Program-made: the position numbers and the translations under genes | The notes under the pieces: model-generated | Database searches by the model: none | Told to the model about the DNA's origin: nothing | The model's input: the letters and a program-made list of their open reading frames with translations, nothing else | NCBI RefSeq assembly: GCF_028864635.1 | Contig: NZ_CP104850.1 | Location: forward strand, 1,804,001 to 1,868,000 | From: Cloacibacterium sp. TD35 | GTDB lineage: Bacteria > Bacteroidota > Bacteroidia > Flavobacteriales > Weeksellaceae | Direction: 5' to 3' | DNA: 64,000 bases | Shown: positions 18,691-28,167 of the stretch, in pieces | How positions within the stretch are numbered: the first letter of the stretch is position 1 | Layout of the letters: every line of letters begins with the position of its first letter

Positions 18691-20232
18691 ATGTCGAATA
18701 TTTGGATTAAAAAGCCGATGGAAGCTTATGAGGCAGACATCAAAAAGAGTCAGCTGAAAAGAGTTCTCGGGAAATGGAGTTTAACAGCCATAGGAATTGG
18801 AGCCATTATTGGTGGTGGTATTTTTGTGTTGACAGGAACTGGTGCTTATTATAATGCAGGTCCAGCTCTTGCACTTTCTTTCGTAATTGCTGGAATTGCT
18901 TGTGTATTTGCAGCACTGTGTTACGCAGAATTTGCATCAATTCTACCCGTAGAAGGATCTGCTTATGCGTATGCTTATGGAACAGTAGGAGAGATTTTTG
19001 CATGGATTATTGGATGGGGATTGATATTAGAATATGCAATGGGTTCTATGACTGTAGCGGTTTCTTGGTCAGGGTATTTTGGAAAATTACTCAAAATGTT
19101 TGGCTTGCATCTTCCAGCTTGGTTAACTACCGATCCTCAAACATATTTAGCAGCAGGAAACTCAGGTTTTTCTATGAATTTACCTGCGTTTTTCATTGTT
19201 CTAGTAGTTATTTCTATCTTATTGAGAGGAACCAAAGGTGCTGCAAAAGCTAATAATTTTATTGTAATGCTGAAAGTAGCTGCCATTATTTTCGTAATTG
19301 TAGCAGGAGCATTTTTTATTGATCCAGTTAACTGGACGCCTTTCATTCCAGAACCAACTGTAATTACTGAAAACGGAGTTTCGCACAGTGCTTATGGTTA
19401 TGCCGGAATTATTGCGGGTGCTTCTGCAATTTTCTTTGCTTACGTAGGTTTTGATGCGGTTTCTACACAAGCTGGTGAAGCTATTAATCCTAAAAAAGAT
19501 GTACCATTTGCAATTATTGCTTCTTTATTAATCTGTACTTTATTGTACATTTTAGTTTCATTGGTTTTAACGGGAATGATGCATTATACAGATTTCAATC
19601 CACTAGGTAAATATCCAGATGCGATTAAAGCTCCAGTAGCTTATGCGTTTGATATTGCTGGTCAAGCTTGGGCAGGATACATTATTACAATAGCTGCTAC
19701 AGTAGGTCTTATTTCTGTATTGATGGTAATGATTATGGGGCAGTCTAGAATTTTCTTAGGAATGTCTAAAGACGGTTTAATTCCTAAAACTTTCTCTAAA
19801 GTAAATGCAGAAACAGGTGTTCCAAGTAAAAATTTAATGATTTTAGGTGGTATTATATCAGTGGTTGCTTCTTTTACACCTATTAATGATTTAGCACATA
19901 TGACAAGTTTCGGAACGTTATTCGCATTTACAATGGTTTGTGTTGCGGTTTGGGTATTGAGAGTAAAACAACCTAATCTTCAAAGAAATTTTAGAGTTCC
20001 AGCACTTCCATTAATTGCTACTTTAGGAATTTTAATTAATATCTATTTAATTATTAATTTAAGTATAGAAGCGCAAACTTATTCAGCTGTTTGGTTACTA
20101 TTAGGTTTTGTGATTTACTTCTTATACAGTAGAAAAAATTCTAAACTTCAAAATGGTGGTTTCGGTGAAACTTTCAAAGCAGAACAAGAGCCTTTAGAAG
20201 AAATAGAAATAGATATCGATAATAAAGATTAA
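18691..20232 (+). CDS. Amino-acid permease, APC superfamily
   Basis: 513 residues with 12 or so predicted membrane helices. The N-terminal signature SLTAIGIGAIIGGGIFVLTGTGA is the substrate-backbone binding GIGxIIGxGIF motif of the APC (LeuT-fold) family, and AYVGFDAVSTQAGEAINPKKDVPFAI is the helix 6 region of cationic amino-acid transporter-like permeases. The C-terminal 30 residues are acidic and cytoplasmic. It probably takes up amino acids by proton symport or exchange. The upstream 208 bases hold a TATTTTCG box (18652-18659), 31 bases before the ATG, and divergent pnuC signals. A terminator follows. Confidence 0.9.
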   Translation: MSNIWIKKPMEAYEADIKKSQLKRVLGKWSLTAIGIGAIIGGGIFVLTGTGAYYNAGPALALSFVIAGIACVFAALCYAEFASILPVEGSAYAYAYGTVGEIFAWIIGWGLILEYAMGSMTVAVSWSGYFGKLLKMFGLHLPAWLTTDPQTYLAAGNSGFSMNLPAFFIVLVVISILLRGTKGAAKANNFIVMLKVAAIIFVIVAGAFFIDPVNWTPFIPEPTVITENGVSHSAYGYAGIIAGASAIFFAYVGFDAVSTQAGEAINPKKDVPFAIIASLLICTLLYILVSLVLTGMMHYTDFNPLGKYPDAIKAPVAYAFDIAGQAWAGYIITIAATVGLISVLMVMIMGQSRIFLGMSKDGLIPKTFSKVNAETGVPSKNLMILGGIISVVASFTPINDLAHMTSFGTLFAFTMVCVAVWVLRVKQPNLQRNFRVPALPLIATLGILINIYLIINLSIEAQTYSAVWLLLGFVIYFLYSRKNSKLQNGGFGETFKAEQEPLEEIEIDIDNKD

Positions 20233-20236
20233 AAAT

Positions 20237-20263
20237 TAAATCCCACTGTATAGTGGGATTTTT
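20237..20263 (+). terminator. Intrinsic terminator of the permease gene
   Basis: Arms TCCCACT (20241-20247) and AGTGGGA (20252-20258), extended by AAA/TTT pairs, 4-base loop, then T-run. The T-run continues directly into the -7 box of the next gene. Confidence 0.8.
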
Positions 20264-20271
20264 TATTTTTG
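20264..20271 (+). promoter_or_regulatory. -7 element TATTTTTG overlapping the terminator U-tract
   Basis: Exact consensus match, contiguous with the T-run of the preceding terminator and 13 bases before the ATG at 20285. End of one transcript and start of the next share this A/T run. Confidence 0.55.
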
Positions 20272-20284
20272 TAAAAAAGTAGAA

Positions 20285-21304
20285 ATGAAAAAATTAATAT
20301 TCACCTTTTGTTTATTGGTTCATGTCTTTGTAGTGGCTCAAAGTTTATCATTTACGGCTTTGGCAGATCATTACAACATGAGTGTAAGAGCAATTCAAAT
20401 ATGGCAAAACAAAGTGTATTATGCCGCCACAGATTCTAAATTTGGATACATTCATTTAAAAGAGCCGACAATTAGAAAGCAAATGAAATTGTCAGATGCG
20501 AATCTTCAATTCAGAACTCTTGCACAGACTAAAGATTTATTTTATACTGTAAATATCGAAAGTCCTGCTACTTTTTATAAAATATCCAAAAACACTTTTA
20601 CAGCAGAAGAAGTCTATACAGATACCATTAAAACTGCATTTTATGATGCTTTTATGTTTGATGAAAAAGGAAGAGGATTAGCAATTAGTGACCCAAGAAA
20701 AGAAGGAAGACCTCATTTTAGAATTATTTCCAGTAAAAATTTTAAAAACGAAGGCGGTATTATGCCGAAATATCAAGAGGGAGAAGCACATTTTGCAGCG
20801 AGCAATACCAATATTGAAATGAAAGGAAATACCGTTTGGATAGCAACAGGAGGAACCGTTTCCAGAATTTTTAAATTCAATTGGGATAAACCTTATTTTT
20901 GGAATGTTTATAATACACCTTTTGTCAACGGGAAATCTTCTACAGGAATTTATTCTATAGATTTCTATGACGAAAAATTCGGGATTGCGGTAGGCGGTGA
21001 TTATACCCAGCAATCAGATAATGTCAATAACATTGCAACGACTTCAGACGGTGGCGAAACATGGCAAATTCAAGCTTCTGGAAAAAATGGAGGCTATAAA
21101 ACTTGTGTGAAAATTCGTCCGAAATCTAAAGGCAAAGACATCATTGCGGTGGGAGACCAGAATATAGAATTTTCTAGCGATTATGGAAAAACTTGGAAAA
21201 CCATTTCTCAAGAAAAAAATCTTTACGTTTGCGAATGGATAGATGAAAATAGCCTCGTTTTTGCCGGGAAAAATAGAATTTTAAAAGCGGAATTTAAAGA
21301 TTAA
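20285..21304 (+). CDS. Secreted BNR/Ycf48-like beta-propeller protein
   Basis: 339 residues with a signal peptide (residues 1-19, ending VVAQ). The mature protein shows repeated beta-propeller blades; Asp-box (BNR) motifs of the form S-x-D-x-G-x-T-W appear as TSDGGETWQI and SSDYGKTWKTI near the C-terminus. Such proteins are annotated as 'oxidoreductase' or photosystem assembly-like in flavobacteria, but no catalytic residues can be assigned, and a structural or binding role in the periplasm is equally likely. It is between a permease and hemN, with promoters of its own. Confidence 0.7.
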   Translation: MKKLIFTFCLLVHVFVVAQSLSFTALADHYNMSVRAIQIWQNKVYYAATDSKFGYIHLKEPTIRKQMKLSDANLQFRTLAQTKDLFYTVNIESPATFYKISKNTFTAEEVYTDTIKTAFYDAFMFDEKGRGLAISDPRKEGRPHFRIISSKNFKNEGGIMPKYQEGEAHFAASNTNIEMKGNTVWIATGGTVSRIFKFNWDKPYFWNVYNTPFVNGKSSTGIYSIDFYDEKFGIAVGGDYTQQSDNVNNIATTSDGGETWQIQASGKNGGYKTCVKIRPKSKGKDIIAVGDQNIEFSSDYGKTWKTISQEKNLYVCEWIDENSLVFAGKNRILKAEFKD

Positions 21305-21381
21305 AAATTTCTATCAAAATTCCTACAAACAGTGGCAAATAAAATCCCTATTTTTGCAGTCTTAAATTTAAAATTACAGAA

Positions 21382-22740
21382 ATGAATTCTTTAATCGATA
21401 AATATAATATTCCGGGACCTAGATATACTTCTTATCCTACCGTTCCTTACTGGGACAATGATGGTTTTAATTCTGAGCAATGGCAAAAAACTGTTATTCA
21501 GTCTTTCAACGAGAGTAATGCTCAAGAAGGAATTTCTATTTATATTCACCTTCCTTTTTGTGAGCAATTGTGTACTTTTTGTGCTTGTCATAAACGTATT
21601 ACCAAGCAGCATTCTGTAGAAACACCTTATTTAGAAAGTGTTTTAAAAGAATGGAATCTTTATCTTAATCTTTTTGAAGAAAAACCAAAACTTAAAGAAT
21701 TGCATTTGGGCGGTGGAACTCCTACTTTTTTTTCACCAGAGAATTTGAGAATTTTATTAGAAGGAATTTTTAGCACCGTAGAAATTGCCGAAAATCCTGA
21801 ATTTTCTTTTGAAGGTCACCCGAATAATACTACAAAAGTACATTTGCAAACTTTGTATGATTTAGGTTTCAGAAGATGTAGTTTCGGAGTGCAAGATTAT
21901 GATGCAAAAGTTCAGAAAGCCATCAATAGAATTCAGCCTTTCGAAAATGTGAAAAACGTTACAGAATGGGCTAGAGAAATTGGTTATAAAAGTGTTTCTC
22001 ACGATTTGGTTTTTGGATTGCCGCACCAGACTTGGGATGCAATGGAGTTTACCATCAGAAAGACTTTGGAATTAAAACCAGATAGACTAGCGTTTTATTC
22101 TTATGCTCACGTTCCGTGGATTAAAGGTGTTGGTCAACGTGGTTTTGACGAAAATGATTTGCCAAGTGGCGAAGAAAAACGAAAACTCTACGAAAATGGC
22201 AAAAAATTGTTAGAAGAATTGGGTTATATAGAGGTAGGAATGGACCATTTTTCACTCGAAAAAGATGATTTATACCAATCTTTAATTCATAAAAAATTAC
22301 ACCGAAATTTCATGGGGTATACTTCAAGTAATACTCAATTGATGGTAGGTTTAGGAATGTCTGCGATTTCGGATTCTTGGTATGCTTTTGCTCAAAACGA
22401 AAAATCAGTAGAAGAATATCAAAAAAGAGTAGAAGAGGGAATTATTCCTGTGGTGAAAGGTCATATTTTAAACGAAGAAGATTTAAAATTAAGAAGACAT
22501 ATTCTCAATTTAATGTGTCAGTTAGAAACCACTTTTACATCCGAAAATTCTTTTGATGAATTACCTGAAGCATTGAAAAAATTAGAAGAAATGCAAGAAG
22601 ATGGATTGGTGGAAATTTCAGGAAATACCGTGAAAATTACTGAAAAAGGAAGAGTTTTTACCAGAAATGTTGCCATGGCTTTTGACTTAAGAATGATGAG
22701 AAAAATGCCAGAAACCAGATTGTTTTCGATGACGGTTTAA
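21382..22740 (+). CDS. hemN: Oxygen-independent coproporphyrinogen III oxidase
   Basis: 452 residues, radical SAM enzyme that decarboxylates coproporphyrinogen III to protoporphyrinogen IX in anaerobic haem synthesis. The cluster ligands are Cys60, Cys64, Cys67 with the HemN-typical extra Cys69 (FCEQLCTFCACHK). N-terminal GPRYTSYPTVPYW, LGGGTPTFF, GVQDYDAKVQKAINRIQP and the C-terminal HemN domain (about 355-450) are all present, which separates it from the HemW relatives. A TATTTTTG box lies upstream near 21350. It ends at a hairpin terminator. Confidence 0.93.
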   Translation: MNSLIDKYNIPGPRYTSYPTVPYWDNDGFNSEQWQKTVIQSFNESNAQEGISIYIHLPFCEQLCTFCACHKRITKQHSVETPYLESVLKEWNLYLNLFEEKPKLKELHLGGGTPTFFSPENLRILLEGIFSTVEIAENPEFSFEGHPNNTTKVHLQTLYDLGFRRCSFGVQDYDAKVQKAINRIQPFENVKNVTEWAREIGYKSVSHDLVFGLPHQTWDAMEFTIRKTLELKPDRLAFYSYAHVPWIKGVGQRGFDENDLPSGEEKRKLYENGKKLLEELGYIEVGMDHFSLEKDDLYQSLIHKKLHRNFMGYTSSNTQLMVGLGMSAISDSWYAFAQNEKSVEEYQKRVEEGIIPVVKGHILNEEDLKLRRHILNLMCQLETTFTSENSFDELPEALKKLEEMQEDGLVEISGNTVKITEKGRVFTRNVAMAFDLRMMRKMPETRLFSMTV

Positions 22741-22765
22741 TCTGTGAAATCCATTAAAATATATT

Positions 22766-22795
22766 GAAAAGACGCAAATCATTGCGTCTTTTTTG
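22766..22795 (+). terminator. Intrinsic terminator of hemN
   Basis: Arms AAGACGCAA (22769-22777) and TTGCGTCTT (22782-22790), 4-base loop, followed by a T-run. Confidence 0.85.
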
Positions 22796-22799
22796 TTTT

Positions 22800-22826
22800 C
22801 AAATTCACAAATTTTTTGTGAATTTG
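22800..22826. repeat. Perfect 12-bp inverted repeat upstream of secDF
   Basis: Arms CAAATTCACAAA (22800-22811) and TTTGTGAATTTG (22815-22826) with a 3-base loop, immediately after the hemN terminator. It has no T-run on its right, so it is not an obvious second terminator; it may be an operator or an RNA structure. It is 130 bases before the secDF ATG. Confidence 0.7.
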
Positions 22827-22913
22827 GGATTCCTTTGTCGCTTTATTACCTTAATTCTGTGAAATATCTTCAAAAATCATGTAAACAAAATTTTTATTTC
22901 AACTGATAATCAT

Positions 22914-22921
22914 TATATTTG
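22914..22921 (+). promoter_or_regulatory. -7 element TATATTTG of secDF
   Basis: Exact consensus match 35 bases before the secDF ATG, giving a leader of about 30 bases. Confidence 0.55.
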
Positions 22922-22956
22922 CCGACTATAATTTTAAATGTTGTAAACTATAAACA

Positions 22957-25848
22957 ATGCAAGGAAAAGGACTTATTACGATTGTAGCGATTGTTCTTGG
23001 GCTTATTTGTATCAACGAGTTGTTACCAACTTGGTATGCAAGTAAAATAGAAAACGAAGCCAAAGCTATTGCTGGTGAAGACGAAGCAAAATATAATAAA
23101 GAAATTGCACGTCTTTCTAAAGATACCATCCATTTAGGATTCACTCAACTGAACTATCCTGAAGCTAAGCAGAAAGAAATGAAGCTTGGTTTGGACTTAA
23201 AAGGTGGTATTAACGTTCTATTAGAAATTAACCAAAGAGATTTAGTAAATGATTTAACCAATTATTCTACTAATCCTATCGTTATAGAAGCGCTAGACAG
23301 AGCTGACAAAGTTCAGAAACAGTCTACAAAACCTTATATTGAAGATTTTTTCACTCAGTTTGACTTAGTTAATCAAGAGAAAAAAGCTGGTCTTAAATTG
23401 GCTAGCCCAGAAGTTTTTGGAACTCAAAAATTAAGTGGTCAAATTAAATTCAATACTACAGATGAGCAAGTAAAATCTATTATTAGAAATAAAATTGATG
23501 CTTCTGTAGGAACTGCATTCGAAGTAATTAGAACCAGAATTGATAAAATGGGAGCGGTACAACCAAACGTACAGCGTGTTCCAGGAACTGGTAGAATTGC
23601 GGTAGAAATGCCAGGTATTAAAGATAAAGACAAAGTGAAAAAAATGCTTTCTACTTCTGCTAAATTGCAGTTCTGGGAAGTACAACAAATCAATGAAGTT
23701 GCTCCTTATCTAGAAACGCTTTCTAAAATTGTTCCAGCAAAAGCAGATTCTCTTGGTGTTGCTAAAAACACTAATTTAATCAACATGCTTCAGCTGAATA
23801 CCCTAAGACAAGCTGGTATTGGTAATATTAAGTTATCTGATACAGCTGCAATGAACAAAATTCTAAATAGCGAAATTGCAATAAAACTAAGACCAGCAAA
23901 TCTTAAATTTACTAAATTTATGTGGGGTTACAAGCCAGATGCTGCAGATCCAGATAATTTAGTACTTTATGCTATCAGAGGAAATATCAACCAGAAAGCT
24001 CCAGTAGATGGTGCTGTAGAAACTGCTAGAATTAACTATGATAATCTTGGTAGAATTGTAGTAGACATGCAAATGGATACTGAAGGTACTAGAGACTGGA
24101 AAACACTTACAGAGAAAAACGTAGGAAAACCAGTTGCAGTAACTTTAGATAATATTGTTTACACTGCTCCAAATGTAAATGAGCCAATTCCTTCTGGTAG
24201 ATCTCAGATTTCGGGAAGTTTTACTCAAGAAGAAGCTAAAGACCTTACAGACGTATTAAGTGCAGGTAAATTACCAGCTTCTGCTAAAGTAGTTCAGGCT
24301 GATGTAGTAGGACCTTCTCTTGGTCAAGAATCTATTTCTGCAGGACTTTGGTCTTTCTTTATTGCATTCTTAATTATTGTAGCATATATCATTTTCTACT
24401 ACGGTGGTGCTGGTGTTTATGCGATTATAGCAATGATATTTAACCTATTCTACCTTTTCGGAATTATGGACTCTATCAATGCTACGCTTACCCTTCCTGG
24501 TATTGCAGGTATTGTATTAACCATGGCAATTGCGGTAGATACAAACGTAATCATCTACGAAAGAACTAAGGAAGAATTATTCGCTGGTAAATCTATTAAG
24601 CAAGCATATACAGACGGTTTCAAACATGCATTAAATGCTATTGTAGATGGTCACCTTACTTCGTTATTAACAGCATTGGTTTTATTTATCTTCGGTACAG
24701 GACCTATTAAAGGTTTCGCAGTAACTACAGGTATTGGTCTTATCATGACTTTCTTTACTTCTGTATTGTTATCTAGAGTAATGATTTTCCAAAGATTAAA
24801 TAAAGGAAAAGGACTTTCTGTATGGACTCCAATTACTAAAAACTGGTTCAGAAATATCTGGATTGATTTTATCGGTAAAAGAAAATATTCTTACATCGTT
24901 TCTACAATTCTTACTGTTGCGAGTTTATTCTCAATTTTCAACTATGGTTTCAAAACTGGGGTAGACTTCAAAGGTGGTAGAAGCTATGTAGTAAGATTTG
25001 ATAAAGATGTAGAAGCTACTAAAGCTCATGAATCTCTTGCTAAAGTATTTGTTTTAAATGGAGAATCTCAAGCGGTAGATGTTAAAACTTTTGGTAATGC
25101 AGACCAATTGAAAATTACAACTGACTATAAAATTGATGATGAATCAATCGAAGCTGACCAAGATATTGAGAAAAAATTATACGAAGGTCTAAAACCTTTC
25201 TTATCTCCTAATACTACATTAGCAGATTTCAAAGATGCACACGGTTCAGAATTAGGAATTGTTTCTTCTTCTAAAGTAGGACCTACGGTAGCAGATGATA
25301 TTAAAACAGGTGGTACTTATGCAGTATTAGCATCATTATTAGGAATCTTCATTTATATCTTATTTAGATTTAATAAATGGCAATTCTCATTAGGTGCTGT
25401 AGCAGCTTTAGCTCACGATGCGATTATCATTCTTGGGGTATTCTCATTCTTTAAAAATATCATGCCATTCAACATGGAGATTAACCAAGACTTTATCGCT
25501 GCGATTCTTACAGTCCTCGGTTACTCGATAAATGATACCGTAATTGTATTCGACAGAATTAGAGAATACTTGAGAGAGAAAAAATCTCTTACTCTAGCAG
25601 GATTGTTTGATGACTCTATTTCTAGTACACTAGGTAGAACTTTCAACACCTCTATTACTGTATTATTAGTAATTATGGCTATTTTCTTCTTCGGAGGAGA
25701 TAACCTAAAAGGATTTATGTTCGCATTATTCTTAGGTATTTTCTTCGGAACTTATTCTTCCGTATTCATTGCATCAGCAATTGCATACGATTTCTTAAAA
25801 ACAGGAAAAGAAGAAGCTCCACACGAAAGAACAACTACAGAAAAATAA
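22957..25848 (+). CDS. secDF: Fused protein translocase subunit SecDF
   Basis: 963 residues joining SecD (about 1-640) and SecF (about 650-963) in one chain, as is usual in Bacteroidota. Visible features: an N-terminal transmembrane helix, the LGLDLKGGINVLLEI motif, the large periplasmic P1 domain with VIRTRIDKMGAVQPNVQRVPGTGRIAVEMPG, helix 4 with AIAVDTNVIIYERTKEEL, then the SecF start GFKTGVDFKGGRSY and NDTVIVFDRIREYL. It uses the proton gradient to complete export through SecYEG. A 35-base distance from a TATATTTG box and a downstream hairpin indicate a single-gene transcript. Confidence 0.96.
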   Translation: MQGKGLITIVAIVLGLICINELLPTWYASKIENEAKAIAGEDEAKYNKEIARLSKDTIHLGFTQLNYPEAKQKEMKLGLDLKGGINVLLEINQRDLVNDLTNYSTNPIVIEALDRADKVQKQSTKPYIEDFFTQFDLVNQEKKAGLKLASPEVFGTQKLSGQIKFNTTDEQVKSIIRNKIDASVGTAFEVIRTRIDKMGAVQPNVQRVPGTGRIAVEMPGIKDKDKVKKMLSTSAKLQFWEVQQINEVAPYLETLSKIVPAKADSLGVAKNTNLINMLQLNTLRQAGIGNIKLSDTAAMNKILNSEIAIKLRPANLKFTKFMWGYKPDAADPDNLVLYAIRGNINQKAPVDGAVETARINYDNLGRIVVDMQMDTEGTRDWKTLTEKNVGKPVAVTLDNIVYTAPNVNEPIPSGRSQISGSFTQEEAKDLTDVLSAGKLPASAKVVQADVVGPSLGQESISAGLWSFFIAFLIIVAYIIFYYGGAGVYAIIAMIFNLFYLFGIMDSINATLTLPGIAGIVLTMAIAVDTNVIIYERTKEELFAGKSIKQAYTDGFKHALNAIVDGHLTSLLTALVLFIFGTGPIKGFAVTTGIGLIMTFFTSVLLSRVMIFQRLNKGKGLSVWTPITKNWFRNIWIDFIGKRKYSYIVSTILTVASLFSIFNYGFKTGVDFKGGRSYVVRFDKDVEATKAHESLAKVFVLNGESQAVDVKTFGNADQLKITTDYKIDDESIEADQDIEKKLYEGLKPFLSPNTTLADFKDAHGSELGIVSSSKVGPTVADDIKTGGTYAVLASLLGIFIYILFRFNKWQFSLGAVAALAHDAIIILGVFSFFKNIMPFNMEINQDFIAAILTVLGYSINDTVIVFDRIREYLREKKSLTLAGLFDDSISSTLGRTFNTSITVLLVIMAIFFFGGDNLKGFMFALFLGIFFGTYSSVFIASAIAYDFLKTGKEEAPHERTTTEK

Positions 25849-25850
25849 TA

Positions 25851-25877
25851 AGAAGCGCTCGAAAGAGCGCTTTTTTT
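25851..25877 (+). terminator. Intrinsic terminator of secDF
   Basis: Eight-base arms AAGCGCTC (25853-25860) and GAGCGCTT (25865-25872) closed by a GAAA tetraloop, then T residues. Confidence 0.88.
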
Positions 25878-25948
25878 ATGAGATAAATAGATATATAAAA
25901 GTTAAAAAATTTCTAGAAAATCGAAAAAGATGTATCTTCGCTTTCTGT

Positions 25949-27196
25949 ATGAAAAATTCAAATAAGACAGCTGCCATTTGGTTTATATTTCTCACCTTAA
26001 TTATTGATATTACAGGGTGGGGAATTGTAATCCCAGTAGTTCCTAAATTAATAGAAGAATTGATTAATGGAGATGTAAGCGAAGCTTCTAAATACGGAGG
26101 TTGGCTGAGTTTTCTATATGCTTTCATGCAATTTCTTTTTGCGCCAGTTTTGGGTAATTTGAGTGACAAATATGGTAGAAGACCTGTGATTTTATTTTCA
26201 CTTTTAGGATTTTCTATTAACTTTTTTATTCAAGCTTGGGCGCCTACTATTTTTTGGCTTTTTGTAGGTCGTATTTTTTCTGGAATTACGGGAGCAAGTG
26301 TTACTACTGCTTCAGCATATATTGCAGATATTTCAGATGATAGCAATCGTTCTAAAAACTTTGGAATGATAGGTGCAGCTTTTGGATTGGGATTTATCAT
26401 TGGGCCTGTAATTGGTGGATTATTAGGGCAATTCGGTTCTAGAGTTCCATTTTATGCAGCCGCTGTTTTATGTTTGGTGAATTTCGCTTACGGATACTTT
26501 ATATTGCCAGAAAGTTTAGGAAAAGAGCACAGAAGACCTTTTGAATGGAAAAAAGCCAATCCTGTGGGTTCATTATTAAAAGTAAGAACACATCCCGAAA
26601 TTTTTAAACTTTTCATTGCTTGGTTTTTGGTGTATTTGGCAAGCCATGCGGTACAAACCAATTGGGCATACTTTACGATGTACAAATTTGCCTGGGACGA
26701 AAAAACTGTAGGGATTTCTCTAGGAGTAATGGGAGCTTTTACTGCATTTGTTCAAGGTTTTTTAATTAGAAAGGTTCATCCTAAATTGGGTAGTGAAAGA
26801 AGTATTTTATACGGGATTATGTTTTACTGTACTGGAATGTTGCTTTTTGCATTCGCTCAAAAAGAATGGATGATGTACGCTATTCTAGCCATTTATTGTC
26901 TTGGTGGAATTGCAGGGCCAGCTTTACAGTCAGTCATCTCCTCTAAAGTTTCACCGAAAGAACAGGGAGATTTACAAGGAGCTTTAACAAGTGTAATCAG
27001 TATTACGTCTATTATCGGACCATTATTGATGACTCAAATTTTCTATTTTTTCACTCATCCAGATGCTAAAATTAAACTTTTAACCTTAGAATTAAAACCT
27101 CCATTTCAGTTTTCTGGAGTGCCCTTTTTCTTAGGATTTGCATTGATGGCAGTGAGTGCTTATTTTGTTTATTATGTTTTTCACAGAAAAAAGTAA
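25949..27196 (+). CDS. MFS drug/metabolite efflux transporter, TCR/Tet-like
   Basis: 415 residues with 12 hydrophobic segments. Motif A between helices 2 and 3 reads GNLSDKYGRRPVILFS, the proton-coupled MFS signature, and the helix 5 motif C appears in GAAFGLGFIIGPVIGGLLG, typical of exporters. The pattern DITGWGIVIPVVPKLIEEL at the N-terminus matches the TetA-related group. Many chromosomal relatives in flavobacteria are not resistance genes, so a tetracycline phenotype should not be assumed. A degenerate box TATCTTCG lies eight bases before the ATG. Confidence 0.85.
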   Translation: MKNSNKTAAIWFIFLTLIIDITGWGIVIPVVPKLIEELINGDVSEASKYGGWLSFLYAFMQFLFAPVLGNLSDKYGRRPVILFSLLGFSINFFIQAWAPTIFWLFVGRIFSGITGASVTTASAYIADISDDSNRSKNFGMIGAAFGLGFIIGPVIGGLLGQFGSRVPFYAAAVLCLVNFAYGYFILPESLGKEHRRPFEWKKANPVGSLLKVRTHPEIFKLFIAWFLVYLASHAVQTNWAYFTMYKFAWDEKTVGISLGVMGAFTAFVQGFLIRKVHPKLGSERSILYGIMFYCTGMLLFAFAQKEWMMYAILAIYCLGGIAGPALQSVISSKVSPKEQGDLQGALTSVISITSIIGPLLMTQIFYFFTHPDAKIKLLTLELKPPFQFSGVPFFLGFALMAVSAYFVYYVFHRKK

Positions 27197-27216
27197 ATAG
27201 TTATTAATTAATAATT

Positions 27217-27224
27217 TAAATTTG
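27217..27224 (+). promoter_or_regulatory. -7 element TAAATTTG of tatA
   Basis: Exact consensus match, four bases (CAGA) before the ATG at 27229, in a 32-base gap after the MFS gene. Predicts a leaderless tatA-PAP2 transcript. Confidence 0.6.
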
Positions 27225-27228
27225 CAGA

Positions 27229-27588
27229 ATGGAACTAAGTTTTGGAGAAATGCTGATGATTGCTTTGGTAATCGTCGTTTTATTTGGACCTAATAAAATC
27301 CCTGAAATTGCAAGAGGATTAGGACAAGGAGTGCGTAAAATGAAAGATGCGATGGAAGATGTAAAATCGGAAATCATGAAGGAAACAGATAACCCAGTCT
27401 CGGAAATAAAGCGTGAAATAGAAAAAGTAAAAAAAGCGGCTCAAGAATACGATCCTACCGAAAAAATAAAACAAGAATTAGATTTAAGAAAACAAATCGA
27501 AGGTCAATCTTCTGATGAATTAATTCAAGAGTCTAAAGAAGAAATCAATAAATTAAGCGACGAATATCAAGGCCCAGTTTCAAGATAA
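27229..27588 (+). CDS. tatA: Twin-arginine translocase subunit TatA/E family
   Basis: 119 residues. A short N-terminal transmembrane helix (residues 5-19), the hinge FGPNKIPEIARGLGQG with the conserved Phe-Gly-Pro and the amphipathic helix, then a charged coil. TatA oligomers form the conduit for folded proteins with twin-arginine signals. No tatC is in the window. The tail is longer and more charged than in TatE, which fits TatA or TatB-like function in organisms that use one protein for both. Its stop overlaps the start of the PAP2 gene by one base (TAATG), indicating translational coupling. Confidence 0.88.
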   Translation: MELSFGEMLMIALVIVVLFGPNKIPEIARGLGQGVRKMKDAMEDVKSEIMKETDNPVSEIKREIEKVKKAAQEYDPTEKIKQELDLRKQIEGQSSDELIQESKEEINKLSDEYQGPVSR

Positions 27589-28163
27589 TGGAAGAAATTA
27601 TTCTAGAAGACAAACAAGCCATGATTTTCCTAAATAATTTAGGAAGTTCTACTTTTGATCCTTTTTGGATTTTAGTCTCTGAAAAGTGGTTCTGGATTCC
27701 GCTTTATGTTATTTTTTTATATTTTCTTTATAAAAATTTCAATAAAAAATCATTGTTCTACATATTGCTTTTTGTAGCATTAGGAATTACTGCTTCTGAC
27801 CAAATCGCCAATATTTTTAAATTTGGATTTGAGCGATTAAGACCTTGCCATGACCCATCATTAGAAGGTTTGTTGAGAGAAGTAAAATGCGGTGGTAAGT
27901 TCGGGTTTTATTCTGCACACTCTTCTAATTCTTTTTTTGTAGCTACTTATCTTACCATTCTTTTAGGCAAAAAAATAAAACAATTGCCTTATTTTCTATA
28001 TGTTTGGGCAGCTGTAGTTGCATACAGTAGAGTATATCTTGGGATGCATTTTCCTGGAGATATTATTGTAGGCGCCATCATGGGAATTTTATTGGCTTTA
28101 TTCTTTGGGACTTTAGCAAAAAAAGTAATCAGGAAATCAGAAGTTTTTACTCAAGACTCATAA
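27588..28163 (+). CDS. PAP2-family membrane phosphatase
   Basis: 191 residues with about five membrane helices. The three phosphatase motifs are present: K-x6-RP in KFGFERLRP, the central Ser-x-His in YSAHSSN, and SR-x5-H-x3-D in SRVYLGMHFPGD. These form the phosphohistidine active site that dephosphorylates lipid phosphates such as undecaprenyl pyrophosphate, phosphatidate or phosphatidylglycerol phosphate. The substrate is not readable. It is translationally coupled to tatA. Confidence 0.88.
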   Translation: MEEIILEDKQAMIFLNNLGSSTFDPFWILVSEKWFWIPLYVIFLYFLYKNFNKKSLFYILLFVALGITASDQIANIFKFGFERLRPCHDPSLEGLLREVKCGGKFGFYSAHSSNSFFVATYLTILLGKKIKQLPYFLYVWAAVVAYSRVYLGMHFPGDIIVGAIMGILLALFFGTLAKKVIRKSEVFTQDS

Positions 28164-28167
28164 CTCA

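Noticed and set aside
19137-19346. Minus-strand frames inside the amino-acid permease and other long genes
   Set aside because: They are mirror frames of A+T-poor membrane-helix codons; no start context or homology.
23431-23693. Antisense open frames of 84-85 residues inside secDF
   Set aside because: Two overlapping frames lie opposite a strongly conserved coding region; no promoter, family or codon signal supports them.
25949-27196. MFS gene as a tetracycline resistance determinant
   Set aside because: Tet-like motifs are shared by many housekeeping exporters; there is no TetR partner or mobile element nearby.
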